This document shows, in pieces, positions 12,051 through 25,800 of a DNA stretch of 64,000 nucleotides (its first letter is position 1; each line of letters opens with the position of its first letter). This stretch comes from Henricia sp. BOLD:AAB3569. Its lineage: Eukaryota; Echinodermata; Asteroidea; Spinulosida; Echinasteridae. Made by a program: the position numbers and the translations under genes. The stretch is from assembly GCA_037783545.1 (NCBI GenBank), contig JBBELK010000529.1, forward strand, positions 186,001 to 250,000. The letters are read 5' to 3'. The notes beneath the pieces were generated by a model. The model was not told the origin of the DNA. It saw only the letters and a list, made by a program, of their open reading frames with translations, and made no database searches.

Positions 12051-12280
12051 CCAATCAGAAACCAGCACAATGACAATGCAGGGTCAGCCCACATTGTGTT
12101 GACCAATCGTGTCTCTTTGAGAAAAGTTTGCACCAATCACAGTGCAGCTTGCCCAAGTGGATGGACCCTGGTCTCTTTTTTTGGTTTTGTATACATGGTT
12201 TTGTTTAATTCTTAGTGTCAGCAATTGTATGCAAATGAGTTTGAGAGGGGTATAAAATAGAGCGGCCCTAACTCCAAAGC
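12051..12280 (+). promoter_or_regulatory. Vitellogenin core promoter: CCAAT boxes, octamer, TATA box
   Basis: TATAAAA lies at 12251-12257 in a GC-rich frame (ggggTATAAAAtagagcgg), so transcription should begin near 12281, giving a 5' UTR of about 70 nt. Upstream are three CCAAT motifs (12051, 12103, 12133), an ATGCAAAT octamer at 12229-12236, and two nuclear-receptor-like half-sites facing each other, GGGTCA (12081-12086) and TGACC (12100-12104). A strong TATA promoter fits a highly expressed, tissue-restricted gene. Binding by any factor is not shown. Confidence 0.75.
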
Positions 12281-12352
12281 AGAGAGACACGGGGAGAGAG
12301 CAGTTCAGGATTTGCAGTTTTATCAGTTTTGTCTCTGGATTGCACAAAAATC

Positions 12353-13891
12353 ATGAAGTTACTGCTGCTTCTTGTGGGCTTTGCCTTGGCAAGTAAGTCA
12401 ACTTTTGAGTTTTACTTTTAAAACTTTAAAAAAATTCGTAAAGTTTTAGGGATTTTTAAATTTTTTAATTTTAACTGATTTTTAAATTTTGTTTAATTTT
12501 AAATTTAAAAGATTTTAGAGGATTTGTTACTCACTATGCGTGACTTGCTACTTTTTTTAACTACACGGTTGCAAGAGTATTTGTATGTATTTAATTTAGA
12601 AAGTATTTTCTTCGATTACAAAACTAGAGATCTTGGCAAGTTGTCTTTGCTAGCTTTAAGCCATGCTTTAAGTTATACATTTTTGCAGCCGACACACCAA
12701 ATAAACTCAGAAACCCTTGAAGGGCTGTGACCGTCTGAACACATAGCTTAAAATTCACTTTCAGTCAAAAAAGAAGTATTTCATAACAGTTTGGTAGTGT
12801 TGCTTTTTTGTGTTTTGGGGTTTAAGAAGAATAGAAACAAAGTTGTTTGTGGTGAATCTGCTTGCTAAACAATGGGTTTACTTACCTTTATTATCCTGGG
12901 GCCTTAAAGGCACAGGCTCGTCAGCAATGCGCGCGCGCCAAATTCGTGCCACGAAATACGCAGCTCTATGCCTTTGCTATGAAGCTGCGTATTTCGTCGC
13001 ACAAAATTGACGCGCGCGCATTGCTGACGAGCCTGTGCCTTTAACAACATGAATAGAGCTATAACTTCTTCAGAACAGCAGTGTGCATATCTACTGGGTA
13101 CAACTACCAGAGAGTACTCAGTACAATCCTTGTGCCCCTTTTATGCTAGTATTAGCATGTGACCTTGTGCAGCTGTCAGTTTGCCAAATGTCCTTGTATA
13201 AACCTTGGCATTGTTCCTGTTAAGACTTTCTCATTCTTGTAGAATACTGCCCTCTTGTGACAAAGTATTTTCAGTAAAAGAAAATCTATTGAGCTCGTGC
13301 CAATGACGTCATTTGGGAGTCAAATAATCCCGCGTCGTTGTGGAAGCAATGTGCGTGCGCGTTGTGTGTGTCCATAGCGTGCGTAACGCGCAATGCTAAG
13401 GCTCCCATTGGTGAATTAAACCGCGTTACGCCCACCAGAGACACACACAGCGCGCACGCACATCGCTTCCACAATGACTCTCAAATTATTTGACTCCCAA
13501 AATGGTGTATTTGCACGTGTTCGAAAGGGGTTAATAGGCCTAAATGTTATGTTAAAATTTTCATAACTAAATGATAAAGTTAATGTAGAATTCTACATAT
13601 TATCTTGCAATAAGCATAAGGTGTACTTTCCAGTTTTTTATATATTTCTCTTTGTTAGATGCCGCAACTACCATAACCAAGAACAATGGTATGAACAGAT
13701 TTCAAATATTCCAAAACTGTTTTAATTCCATATTTTATGAGACTAAATTGTAAGATTTTTATGCAATTTACTTTGGTAACAGGAATTCTTCAAAATGTAT
13801 TTCACATTCATCAGCGGTGGACAAACATCCGTATTTGTTTTCGTATCAATTTCAGATCACGAGAGGAGTATCACGATCCATCGTAATACTC
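12353..13891 (+). CDS. vtg: Vitellogenin exons 1-3: signal peptide and two tiny linker exons
   Basis: Exon 1 (12353-12392) starts at the first ATG about 100 bp after the TATA box. It encodes MKLLLLLVGFALA, a typical secretory signal peptide, with likely cleavage around residues 13-16. Exons 2 (13659-13688, 30 nt) and 3 (13856-13891, 36 nt) have clean AG and GT borders and keep the frame. They encode a short polar stretch (residues 14-35) before the lipid-binding domain. Both are phase 1 at each end, so skipping either would not shift the frame. Exon 2 borders are plausible but rest only on splice signals and frame. Confidence 0.75.
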
Positions 13892-16800
13892 GTGAGTATT
13901 TACCAAATGCGTTTTGCTTTTTGTAAGAAAGTGAGTTTTATTTTTCAGTTAAGATGAGGTGAAAATACAGCAGTCAATAATGCTATGAACATTCATTTTG
14001 CATGCTATGTTGTCAGAGGACTTAAAGAATAGCAACTACTGAACAGAATTGAAGGATCAGACTTTTTATAGTTATTTTAAAAAAAAGTGGATTATGGACA
14101 GAAATGTACCCCATGTTACCATGTGATTGGTTACCGAGTTGTCAACGGAACACAAACCACATCAGTTCCACTGGAGCTCAGCATACGCTTCACCAAATGC
14201 ATAAGAGATCACTTGTGCCTGAACATTCTTGAGAAGGAAATTACGATCCTTCAATTTCTTTGAGTAGTGTACTTGTTACGAGCCAATCAGTATTCAGAAA
14301 AATGATCACATGATCTCTGTAAATCCCCATCTTTACTTTAAACTATTATGAGTCGACAAGTACTTCAGCATATCTTTGTCTTTGCATAATTCAATTTTTT
14401 TATATAAAATCTTAAGTCTTCTTTTTTGTTGTTGAATGTTATTCTAACCAGCCGAGAAGTACCCGACGGAGTTTGAGCTTGGCAAAACTCACAGGTTCAA
14501 CTACACCGGGGACATCCGGACAAGTTTCCCCCAGACCGGTAACGAGACCGTCGGACAGAGGATCCAATGCATTGTGGAGCTGGTCCCCCTCACACTCAAT
14601 GTGTGGAACATGAGGGTACGTACGGGGGTCAGTCGTGGGGGTAGGGTGTTAACCCCAAAAACATTGAACTCAACTCAAATGTGTATGATTTTAGCTGGAG
14701 AAAGGCAATCATCTTAATACCATGTACATTGTAGGGAGGTGCAGTGGTCTAGTGGATAGCGTGTTGGACATTTGGCTGAGAAGTCCATGGTTCGAAGCCT
14801 GGTCATTGCACTGCATTGTGTCCTTAGACAAGACACTTTACTCCACAGTGTCTCTCTCCACCCAGGTGTATAAATGGGAACCAGCAAATAATGGTTGGGG
14901 ATCCTAACCAACTGCTGGAAGCAAACCTGTGATGGACTGGCATCCCATCCAGGGGGAGTAGCAATGCTCCTAGACACTCTGTGCCATGGAAACCCAACTA
15001 ACTGCTTGGGGGTAAACCTGCCATGGACTGGCATCCCATCCAGAGGGAGTAGCAATGCTCCAAGTCACACCATGCCATAGGAACTGGGGATGAGTGCCCG
15101 CCGTACGAGCCAGTAGTCTCGTGAAGTGACTTTTCTTAATGTGCATATCAATTCCAGTCATATCTTAGATATTTATTTCAAAGATTTCTTTGTCTTATCT
15201 TAACTTTTTTGTTTTATAAAATTAAGTTCAATATTTGGCAACTTTGTTTCTTCCACAGCTGGTCGAACCGACGATTTGGGAGATCAATGGCACTCATGAC
15301 AAGCCTGTGGTGATGATAAACTCCACCAGAGTTACGGACGAGATGAGGACGCTCCTGCAATACAACGTGTCATTCCACATCTCAAAAGGAAAGGTGAGAA
15401 CACGGGTTACCAGACTTTGCAAAGAAGAAATCTGCGTTCAAATTAGTGAATTAATATAATATTTAAGACTATAAAAAATAATTTAGCCGGCTATACAACC
15501 GACTTGTTCTTTAGTTTCAAGCAATAGCCAGGATATTTGAATAAATAAAGCTTGGCTACGAAGTAATGACAAACTTAGTCTCATTTCCAGCCTGAAGCTA
15601 CTCTGTATGTGATAGCCGAGTTCCTTTTTTACTTCTAGTTGTAGTCAAAGTTGGTAGGATAATGAATTTTATTTGGAGGGGAAAATGTGATGCAATAACT
15701 AAGTCATTTGTCGTCCCATATTAGTTTTTTTTTTTAAACTCTTGTACAGCACTTCTTTCTGTCGGAGGTGGTCCTGTCAGAGGTCGTCCTGGCAATTATA
15801 TTGACAGATTGCCTATCTGTATCAGTCACGCACACCATGCCATGTGAAAAATGCGTTCTTTGAACTCAGGACTCCAAGCAATTTTAGTGAAACATTAATT
15901 ACATGTATCCCTCCGAAGTTTATCAAAACTGTTTTCATTTGATAATAAGAACCCCATCTGTCAAAACTCGCAAACACAATCACCTTTTCCTTTGAAAAAG
16001 CCGACCACAAAGTTGAGATTAAAAAAATACTCATTAACCACACTTCACAGTTCTATAAAAATCTTTAATGGCCCACTGTTCGGTCTTAAACCAATAATTT
16101 CCTGAACTTTAAACTATGCCGCCGATTTAATGGACCTGTTGACTAAATCTTTATCTCGTGTTTGAGCTAGTTGAGGGGTAGATAAGCGACTTGAATTATG
16201 TAAAATCATAACAACTTTTTGTTTGCTTTAACCTGCAAGGGCGCCCTCTAGAGGTTGGACTTGTCAATTGTTAAATCTTTCTTTTTTCTTTTTTTAAATA
16301 CAAATGAAGATTTTTGTCTCGTTTGGGGTGCATCACTTTAGAAACACAAAGAAAAGTAAAAAAACACCTCAAGTCCTCCACCTGAAATCGTGGCAAACTT
16401 CTGCAGTTTCCCCCCAGGCAACATACAAAACAAACCCAAAACGGCTCCGTGCGTGCATACAACGTGTACGTGTTTGCTGCAAGGAGCTAGGTACACGACC
16501 ACAGTCAGTGAAGCAGCTCTGTGTGTCTCCTTGCTATGATGTCACACACATAGCTCGAGTTGATTGACGTGACCTTTCATTTTCAGTTTCGCGTGAAAAG
16601 AGTCTCGGGGAAAAAGACTGAAATTTTCTGACTTTTCCAGGATGAAATTCGGAATAAAATGTTCTTAGTACATAAAGGACTATATAAAGAAAGGAATACT
16701 GTTGAAAGTGAAGGGAGATTTCCAACCAGCTTTAAAGCTAATATTCAGAAACCTTTTTAATAATCTTTGTGTTTTAATCAACGATCTCAAGCCAAACACT

Positions 16801-19800
16801 TAAATTAAGAGTTTTTGTGTCATGCTTTGATGTAGATCGAGTCGGTCTTCACCAACAAGACGGAGCCAGAATTCATAGTGAACCTCAAGAAGGGCATCAT
16901 GAACATGATCACCTTGACATTGCAAAAGGATGACGTCTATGAAGTTGACGAGGTTTGTCCTTTTTTTCTTTTTTTTTCACTTTTTGTTGGGGTCAAGTCC
17001 ACCAGAAGTCTAAAATTAATGAGTCTAGTGAAGGGGCAATCCAAAGTTGTCAACATTTTCACAGTTCTACAGAGAGTAGTATTTATTAAAGTCCTACGCG
17101 GCCTTCAACCCCCTCCCCCTTCCTACGCTTTGTAGAACCGTGGAAATGTTGACAACATTGGACGGCCCCTGAGGGTCCAGCAACAATTAAAAGAATGCAT
17201 TTAATAGTCGTGTCGTATTTAAAACTTGTGGACGCGTGATGGACTTGTGTGGACTTGCTGAAACTTCAATAGAGTATTAGGTGTGATGGGTCTTTCTATA
17301 AATTAGAGGTCCAATGTTGGTGTCCCCCGTTACATTTTACATCTTGTTTTTGTAAATTCAGGACACATTCTCTGAATACTTTCCATCTCAAAGAGTGGAT
17401 ACATAAAGTACAATTCATACAAAATGGTTTAAAAGCCATTTTAATGATTTTTGTACGAAAAATAACACATCAGTTGTAACGGGGGACACTAAATGTCACA
17501 CTTTTGGACCCCTAATTTATAGAAACACCCTGATGTCAGTTGCCAGGGAAACTGGGTCTAAACAATAGCTAGTAATCTGAAACGTCCATTGGTAAAGCAC
17601 AGGGAAACAGTTCAGTGGTTTTAGTGTAGAGCCAGTAACCTTGGGAACACACACAGGCTGACGTTTTCACGTCAGCAGTCTATTATCCCTTTAGACACTG
17701 CACCGGCCCAAGCTGGCTTGTCTATTAATCCCTGTACCACCCAAAACTGCCCCAGCATTTGAACACCAATAATAAGAGTGAGGGAAAGCGGTCTTGAAAA
17801 ATACTACGATCTGTAGAACCGTGAAAATGTTGACAACTTTGCATGGACGACCCGTAATAATTCTGTATCTTTATTGTTTCGTCTGCAGGAGGGAATCTCA
17901 GGCAAGTGCAAGACGCTGTACACTGTTGAAGAGAGGACGAATGAGGACCTTGTCAAGATCCTGAACATCACCAAGGTCCGTGACCTGACCAACTGCTCCG
18001 AGACTGCCTTCAACAAGCTGAAGACGTTCAAGAACGTGGAATGCGAGCACTGCGACAAGGTTAGTTAGTATCTTTTGAATGGTCCTTAACAACCACTTGA
18101 CGCCAGAGGACGTTTCAACATGCCAACATTTCCGCATCGGTGTAGCGGAGGACTTGTTAACACGTTTAGGGGAAATTCACTTGTTACTGCTTTTAACGTC
18201 TACACTCGCAGTAATTGAAGAGGAAAATGGGCAAAACAGTTTATAACAGAGCAACATTGGGGTGTACAATGACAGTGCATCGACATAACAACAATACCTC
18301 ACCGCACATGGTTAATGAGTTCAGTTGTTTTCCTTCCTCCATGCTTCAACTAAAAATAAACCCGCGCCTACGGACAGCAATGTTTGAAATAATCCCGGCG
18401 TTAACTGGTTAACCCATTAAGGTTGATTCACACAGCCTTTTCGCGCAGAAAGTCAACGCGCGTCACATCTCACTCAATAAAAATCTAACGAAGATCAAAC
18501 AAAGAGTGATACCATTCACATTAGACTCCCTTAACCAAGATCAAATTACAAGCTCTGTTACGCCAAGGGGGCTTGTCTCACATACACATCGAGCGCCAAG
18601 CATCAAACATCTGATGCTCCCCTGTGTGGTACTCAATTATTCTGTTCACACATGAGCTGTGTCTCAAAAAAACAACATTGGCTAGACGCTTGGCGTGCGC
18701 TACATGTGACCAGGGGCCGATTTCACAGAGCGCTAAGATGCATTTTAGGAAGGGTCACTCTTCTTGTCTTGGTCGTTGGTATGGGAATTAGGACGCAATG
18801 AACTCGTCTTTTTTGACATTATGGAAATGAGACATTATTTAAGACATTCTTCTTTCTTGAATGCAGGACAAGAACACGATGCAGGCAACAGCGACCTTCA
18901 AGTACAACATCACCGGTACCAAGCAGAGGTTCATTATCAACGGGGTCAAGTCAGATGCTCGCTATGTCTTCTTCCCAATGGGAATCAAGGGAGGATCTAT
19001 CTTCGTTCAAGTCAAGTAAGTTGGTTTGGGATTTGCAAGACTCTGTGCTACTGCTTAGTACAACGGTGTCTTTGCGAAAATAAGTTGCGACCATAACTGA
19101 AGATCAGTGGCAGATCCAGCCTCATTAAAATGTGAACTGTTGCACAGTACCCAAAAATTTCAGGTGGTATCAGACAGTGTTGTAAGCTTGAGTCCAGGAC
19201 TCACACTCGAGTCCGACTAGAGTCACAATTTTTGTGACTCGGACTTGACTCGAGTCATATTGGAAAAAGACTCGGACTCGACCATGATGACTCGGACTCG
19301 ACCATGATGACTCGGACTCGAACATGGTGACTCACGATGTCACATATTTAAAAAAAAAAGAAAACAGATATATATTCGCTCGTTTAATACAGGACTTGAG
19401 TCCGACTCGAGTCACAATTTTTGTGACTCGGACTTGACTCGAGTCACGTTGGAAAAAGACTCGGACTCGGACTCGACCATGATGACTCGGACTCGAACAT
19501 GGTGACTCATGACTCACGAGTCACATATTTAAATAAAAAAGAAAACCGATATATATTCGCTCGTTTAATACAGGACTTGAGTCTGACTCGAGTCACAATT
19601 TTTGTGACCCGAACTCGACTCGAGTCACATTGGAAAATGACTCGGACTCGGACTCGACCATAATGACTCGGACTCGAACATGGTGACTCAGGACTCATGA
19701 GTCACATATAAAAAAAAAAAAGAAACAGATATATATTCGCGCGTTTAATACAGGATTCTTGGGGGGGGAAACACAGTACTACGCATGAATATGTACACGG

Positions 19801-22800
19801 TTGACAGCCCCACAACGCGATGAATCGTCTTACAGTAGTTTAGCCAATCACAAAGTGACATTTCTAGTTAATAAAATGCTTGCTACAGGGACAAGTGCCT
19901 TGCGGCTTGAGACATTATCAGTATCCAGGCTCCTAGCCGGTTTTAAATGTCCAGTTTAAGACCATTTAAACCCATTTTTATTCCCTAATTTATTTCTTAT
20001 TTTATCCTTGCGCCCTGCAGCCAGACCCTGAGTCTGATCAACGTGACCAAGGATCCAAGCTTCTCCAAATCCACAGAACAGGTGTCTCGTGGCAGTCTCC
20101 TGTTCAGGTACCCTGAACTTGTCAAGGTCGAGGAGGAGATGTTTAACACCGTCAAGAAGGTGAGACATTTGGAGAATTTTAATCCTAGTTTCATTCCAGA
20201 ATTGCCAGAAATTCAAGCAATATCTTGCCTAGTTTTATCCATTGCTATAATGGCTCTTCGAGGCGTTGAGTCTTGACCAGAGATTGTAATTTTGCATGTG
20301 TGTCAACCCACAATAGTATACAAATACAGCATGGTTTGAGGGGAAGTAGTGGGAATTACTGGTCCCGAGGTGTAGGTCAGCTTGACTACCCTCCCGACGC
20401 GAAGCGGAGGGAGGTGGTCAAGCTGACCTACACCAAGGGACGTAATTTCCACTACTTTCCAGAAATAGACCATGCTGTATTTGTTTTACTACACCTCAGA
20501 AATGTTCATGAGCAAATTGACAAAATAACAGATCCAAGGCCAGTATACAATGACAACAAACAATTTATTTCCTTGTAATCCAAACTCAGAAATGTTGCCA
20601 TTGTTGTTTATGAGCTGCAGAGGTCCGTACCATGGCAATGGAGTTGAATTAGTCTGGTTTCGTGAAGATTCCAATACATTTTTTACGAGGCGGGTTCCAG
20701 AGGGAATTTTTGGTGCTACCAGAAAAAAATACCGCACGGCAGCCAGTTGGATACTCACCGGGCTGACGTCACCTGGGCGCGTAGCATTTTTACTTCCCAA
20801 TTTGCTTATGAATATTTATGAGGTGTAGTAACATAAACTCTTCCAAAAAAGAAAGAACATTTTCTTAAAATGTCCATTCTTGATCTTGACAAATATTTTT
20901 GTTGAATACAAAGAACCTGTAGACAACAAGGCACTGTAGTCGAGTACCTTTTGAAATGTTGTCTAACATTTAGTTATGATAACACAGACAATGTTAAACT
21001 TGAAAAGTACTCGACTTCAACAATGCGGCAAATCCATTGCAACTCGCCGAACCCTTTGTAAGTTTGCCACAGGTTCGGCGAGTAGCGATGGATTTGATAC
21101 CTACGACGCATCACAAATCTTAGTAAGATCGACCCATGATGTGTCTTAGACTTAAGACAGTTATATTGCAATCTGTCCCTGAACTACAAGCAGGAAACTG
21201 ACACCTCCGAGTTATTTTCTTAATTCAGGTCAATTTCTTCTTGGAGAAACTTGTGGAGTGCACCAACAACACTTACAAGACCTTCACCATGGAGTCACCA
21301 AGCCACTTTGTTCTGCTGGTCAGGAGCCTTAAGGAGGCAGATTACAACACCTTGGAGAACATCTGGGGACTGGTAGCCAACAAGCCCGAGCAGAGGTATG
21401 AGATTTATATAATATTGGATGGCTTTGAGGGTGATATGAAAATATGCCGTACGAGTCATGAAAATACCGAACAAGCTAAAGGCGAGTTCGGTATTTTCAT
21501 AACGATTGTGGTATATTCTCATATCACCCATTATATAAAATGCATAGTTCCGATTTTGCCCAGTTAACCCCGCCCCCTTGGATATTGTTGCTATGGCTCA
21601 CACGCTATCGTCAAAATGGCGACACACAACGCACAAAGCAATGGGACTTTCAACGGAAAGCACAGATTCATTGGAGAAAACTCAAAGGTATTCATGTTTC
21701 AGGGTCGACAGTTATCTTAGAACACACCGAGTAAAGGGCCAGTAATACAGGGATGTCATATCATGAAATACGTGCTTTCGAAACGACCGGCCTTGAAACC
21801 AAAAATTCACCCGGAACATCGCATACAACACTGTACAAATTGTATGGGGCAGAACATCTCGTGATGTTATTACAAACAATGCACTTTGACCTATGTGGGT
21901 GATCTCTGCTAGCTCTGTTGTGATTGGTCGGCGGGTTCGGTTGATTCACAGGTTGGAACTATGCATTAAGCTTACCTTCTTTGTTTTGTAGGAATTCCGC
22001 AAGATTTTGTTCATTGTGGGAAAACCTCAGTTTATTTCCCACGTTCATTGTTCATGTATACCGTACTTCAGACATCAATACGGGTGTTTCACAATACATA
22101 GCACCACCAAGCGTTTCTGTCGGAGAGGGCAGAGCGCGGTCGACATCGGTGTATTTGTTTAGGAAAGAATTCCGTTCACTGGTCGCCACTTATTCTCCTT
22201 ACTTAATAACCACCAAAACATGTTAAAATTTTGAAGGGAAGTAATTTTTGGAGTGAAAAACATCCATCAATTCCATTGAAAATACTTAATGCCCTGTTCC
22301 ATAGAACTAACGCCTCAGTGGCAACCAGTGAACGAATCGGAAGTCATACCTTCGTTTATTGCACAAACAATTCAGATTTGATTTGAAAACGAATACCTGA
22401 TTTAGAGGTTGAAGTTTATTTAGGAAGCCTAGATTATTAAAACACAATTATTAAACAATATTTGCGAAAAAAATGTTAAATTAGTGCTCTTTTTTCGAGA
22501 ATAGATGGTATAATAATACACTTTGTAAGAACTCTGGATGCAGCAATAGGGCGACATTTCGGGAAGCCTCTCCCCGGGGACCACCGAAATTTCGGCGAGA
22601 ATCACTCAAAATGACACCTTATTTTTTTACCCAAAGCTTCCAAAAATGCTTCCAGACCTAAGAGAATCGGTTCTAGTCCTAAAAAAAATGGTTTTTGACC
22701 TAAAAAAAATGGTTTTTGACCTAAAAAAATGGTTTTTAATCTCAAAAATAGTAGGGCGACACCAAAATGTCGCCCTAATATAGCTTTTTTACACACAAAT

Positions 22801-25800
22801 TGTCGCCCTTTCATAGCATCCATAGTTTTTATCACAGCACGCGCACATACATCGAATTGCAGCTTTTTCTGTGTCAAATTCTTCATGGCACCCGTGTTGT
22901 GAAACGCCTGAATTACGCGATTTTGCTATTTGGGATACATTCTTCATTTTTTTACTTTGGTCTTGTTCCCCACCTCAGGAAGTGGCTGATTGAGGCACTT
23001 CCATTCGTGAACGACGAGGACATGACTAAACTCATCAAGGAACTGACCACATCAGAGGAGACTCTGCTGACGACTGATGAGAAGATTACTCTTCTGACGA
23101 GGCTTGGTACCATCCGCAGACCGACCGAGAAAACCTTGGAATACCTCAGGGTACAAAACTCTTATTTTTTACTATATTTATTTTATTTAACGGTTTATTG
23201 CATTTATGGAGTTTCAATTCGCAGCCTTTAGGCTGCATGGGAGACTTTTGAAACGCGTGGTGGCAGCAAACAAACCTGTCCCGTTTCCATTGTTTACGTC
23301 ACGTTTGAGCTAAAGTGCGCTTGCTCAATATGACGTAGACAATAGAAAAGGACTGGTTTGTTTGCTGCCACCAAGCATCTCAAAAGTTTCTTGTTACATT
23401 AAACTCACAAGTGTCTTCAACCTACACATCAAAATAAATAGGCGGGTGGTGCCATTGGCAGCCGACAGCCAGAGACACCAGGACATTTTACTCTTCAATT
23501 TATTTTTACTCTTCAATTTATTTTTACTCTTCAATTTATTTTTACTCTTCATGAAAGAATGCTCTGGAATCTTTTAAGTTCGTCACACAACACATTAGAC
23601 CAATGGCTTACATCCCTTCCGAAGGATGGAGCAATTGTGGTTAAGTGCCTTGCCTAAGGGCACAGGTTCTACACACCACCAAGTTGCATACCGTCCTCAG
23701 GGAATTAAAGAGGATCGGGCATGCTGTCCAAGTTGGCCTTATATCTTGAAGGTGCATCGGGGCCAACTCAGCAGAGCATGAGGCCATTGGCTTCGGTGGC
23801 CTCATTTAATGTCAAGACCCGCTATTCATTGTTTTGCTTTAGACATTAAAGTTTATCCCTGCATTTGCTTTTTCAGTCTTAAAAGCATATAATTAATGTG
23901 ATCAAGAAAACATTTGTGTCAAGTAATTTGCAGGTTTCATCCTAATTTGGACAACTGTGACAATCATTGTTTTGTTTGTTTGTTTTCAGGAAATCTGTGA
24001 GCACAAATACCTCCAGTGGCCGCACAACAAGAAGGTGAACTCAACCTACATCTTCAACATCGTTCGCACTCGATACTTCTGCTACAGAGCTCTGGGCGTT
24101 CAGATCTCCGAAATCAAGAAGACACAAAAGTACGTCTCACCGTCCCTCGTTCAGGCACTGAGCAGGTGTGAAGAGACGTTTGACAAGACGACCAAGTTGA
24201 CTCCATGGGACTCCAAGGTTTACAAGAAGGTTAAGGTAGGAATGAGGACAAATTATTTTTTTTCCCATAATTTGCAAAAATGAGTTGGCAGCCAATATCG
24301 TATGTGATGTTTTTCTTACTGGTATTCTCCTTCTAATAATGCTAATAAAAAGCTGACACACAATTTTGGGTGGTAACACATTTTTACAACGCAAATAAAT
24401 TTAATAACAGTTCAGAAGTTGATCCGAATATTTTCTTTAAAATGACTCATCAAGCATTGGTATTAAAAGTGAAGATTTGATTTTTAAAAAACCCAAATAT
24501 AGGAGTGGGAAAAAATTAAAGATTTTGTGAGAAAACACTTGATGTACATCAAAAATAGCCTTTCCACTTCAAACTTAATGTTTTGGTTTTTGTGTTAATT
24601 TGTAGACCGGAGAGAACAAAATCTCCAAGGAAGTGGGCGAGAACCTGACAGAGAGAGACGCCAAGGCTTTGCTGAACATCACCAAAGTGACGAAGGTCCG
24701 CGAGATGTGTCTGGTAGCCATCGGCCAAGCTGGTCTCCCAGATCACATTGACTACATCGAGCCTATCCTCAAGCAGAAGTACAGCAACCAGACCTTGGAC
24801 GTCAGAATTGCCGCCACCTCGGCACTCAGGAGAATGAGATCTGTTCCCAACAAGGTGATGAAAATGTTTGTTTTTTAGATTTTTAAAGACAGATTACATG
24901 ATTGGAAAACTTATAAAAACAGGAACAACAGCATTATATGTGACCCGCTCTGCAAAAAAGGGTCTTAAGTCGCGCTGGCTAGTATTCTTTTTGCGACCAT
25001 AAAAAGAAATCTGTGGCATTTCTACGCTCATTAAAATACCTAAGCACAAAAGAAATTCCAGGCGTAACGCAGACATTCCAGGGGGAACACAGACATTCCA
25101 GGCGGTATCTGGGCACCGCCAGGAATTTCCATTGTGTTTTGGTATTTTATTGAGCGTATTTCTTTTGATGGTCGCAAAAAGAATACTAGCCAGCGCGACT
25201 TAAGACCCTTTTTTGCAGAGCGGGTCACATATAACTAAAGAATAATGTTGATAAACTGCCTTGTAGAAATTTCAGCCACATAGATGCAGTAATACTTCTT
25301 AAAACCTGAAAATCCAAGCATGGTTTTCCTCACTGTACCGTTTCTGTATCACCATCAGGTCTTGTCTCTCGTCCTGCCGATCCTCCGCAACCCCTATGAA
25401 GACGCCGAGCTGCGAATCACTGCGCACCTCGTCATCACTCTGACCAACAAGCGCCCAACCATCTACTCTCTGATTGGCCAGGAGCTGAACAAGGAGAAGT
25501 CTAACCAAGTCCGAAGCTTCATCTACTCCCACCTTAAGATGTTGGCCGAGGATACGGAGCCATGCAACAAGGAGAAGTAAGCAGGGGTCGAAATTAACAC
25601 TGGTCATGTGGTCCGAGACCAGTAAAAAATCAGAAGGACCACTAGATCCGTCAAAAACGCTGGTCCGATGGACCAGTGAAAACATTTACTGACTCATGAA
25701 AACAGTCCCCGATGCCTAATCCACAGTAAATATTTCTTACTCGATGTGAAGAATTCCTGGTTACCACAAACGATTCCTGATCGCTTTAGACATTTTCAGA

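Noticed and set aside
22800-23231. 143-residue open frame read as one continuous protein
   Set aside because: Only 22979-23150 is exon (exon 11). The rest runs through the upstream repeat and the downstream intron.
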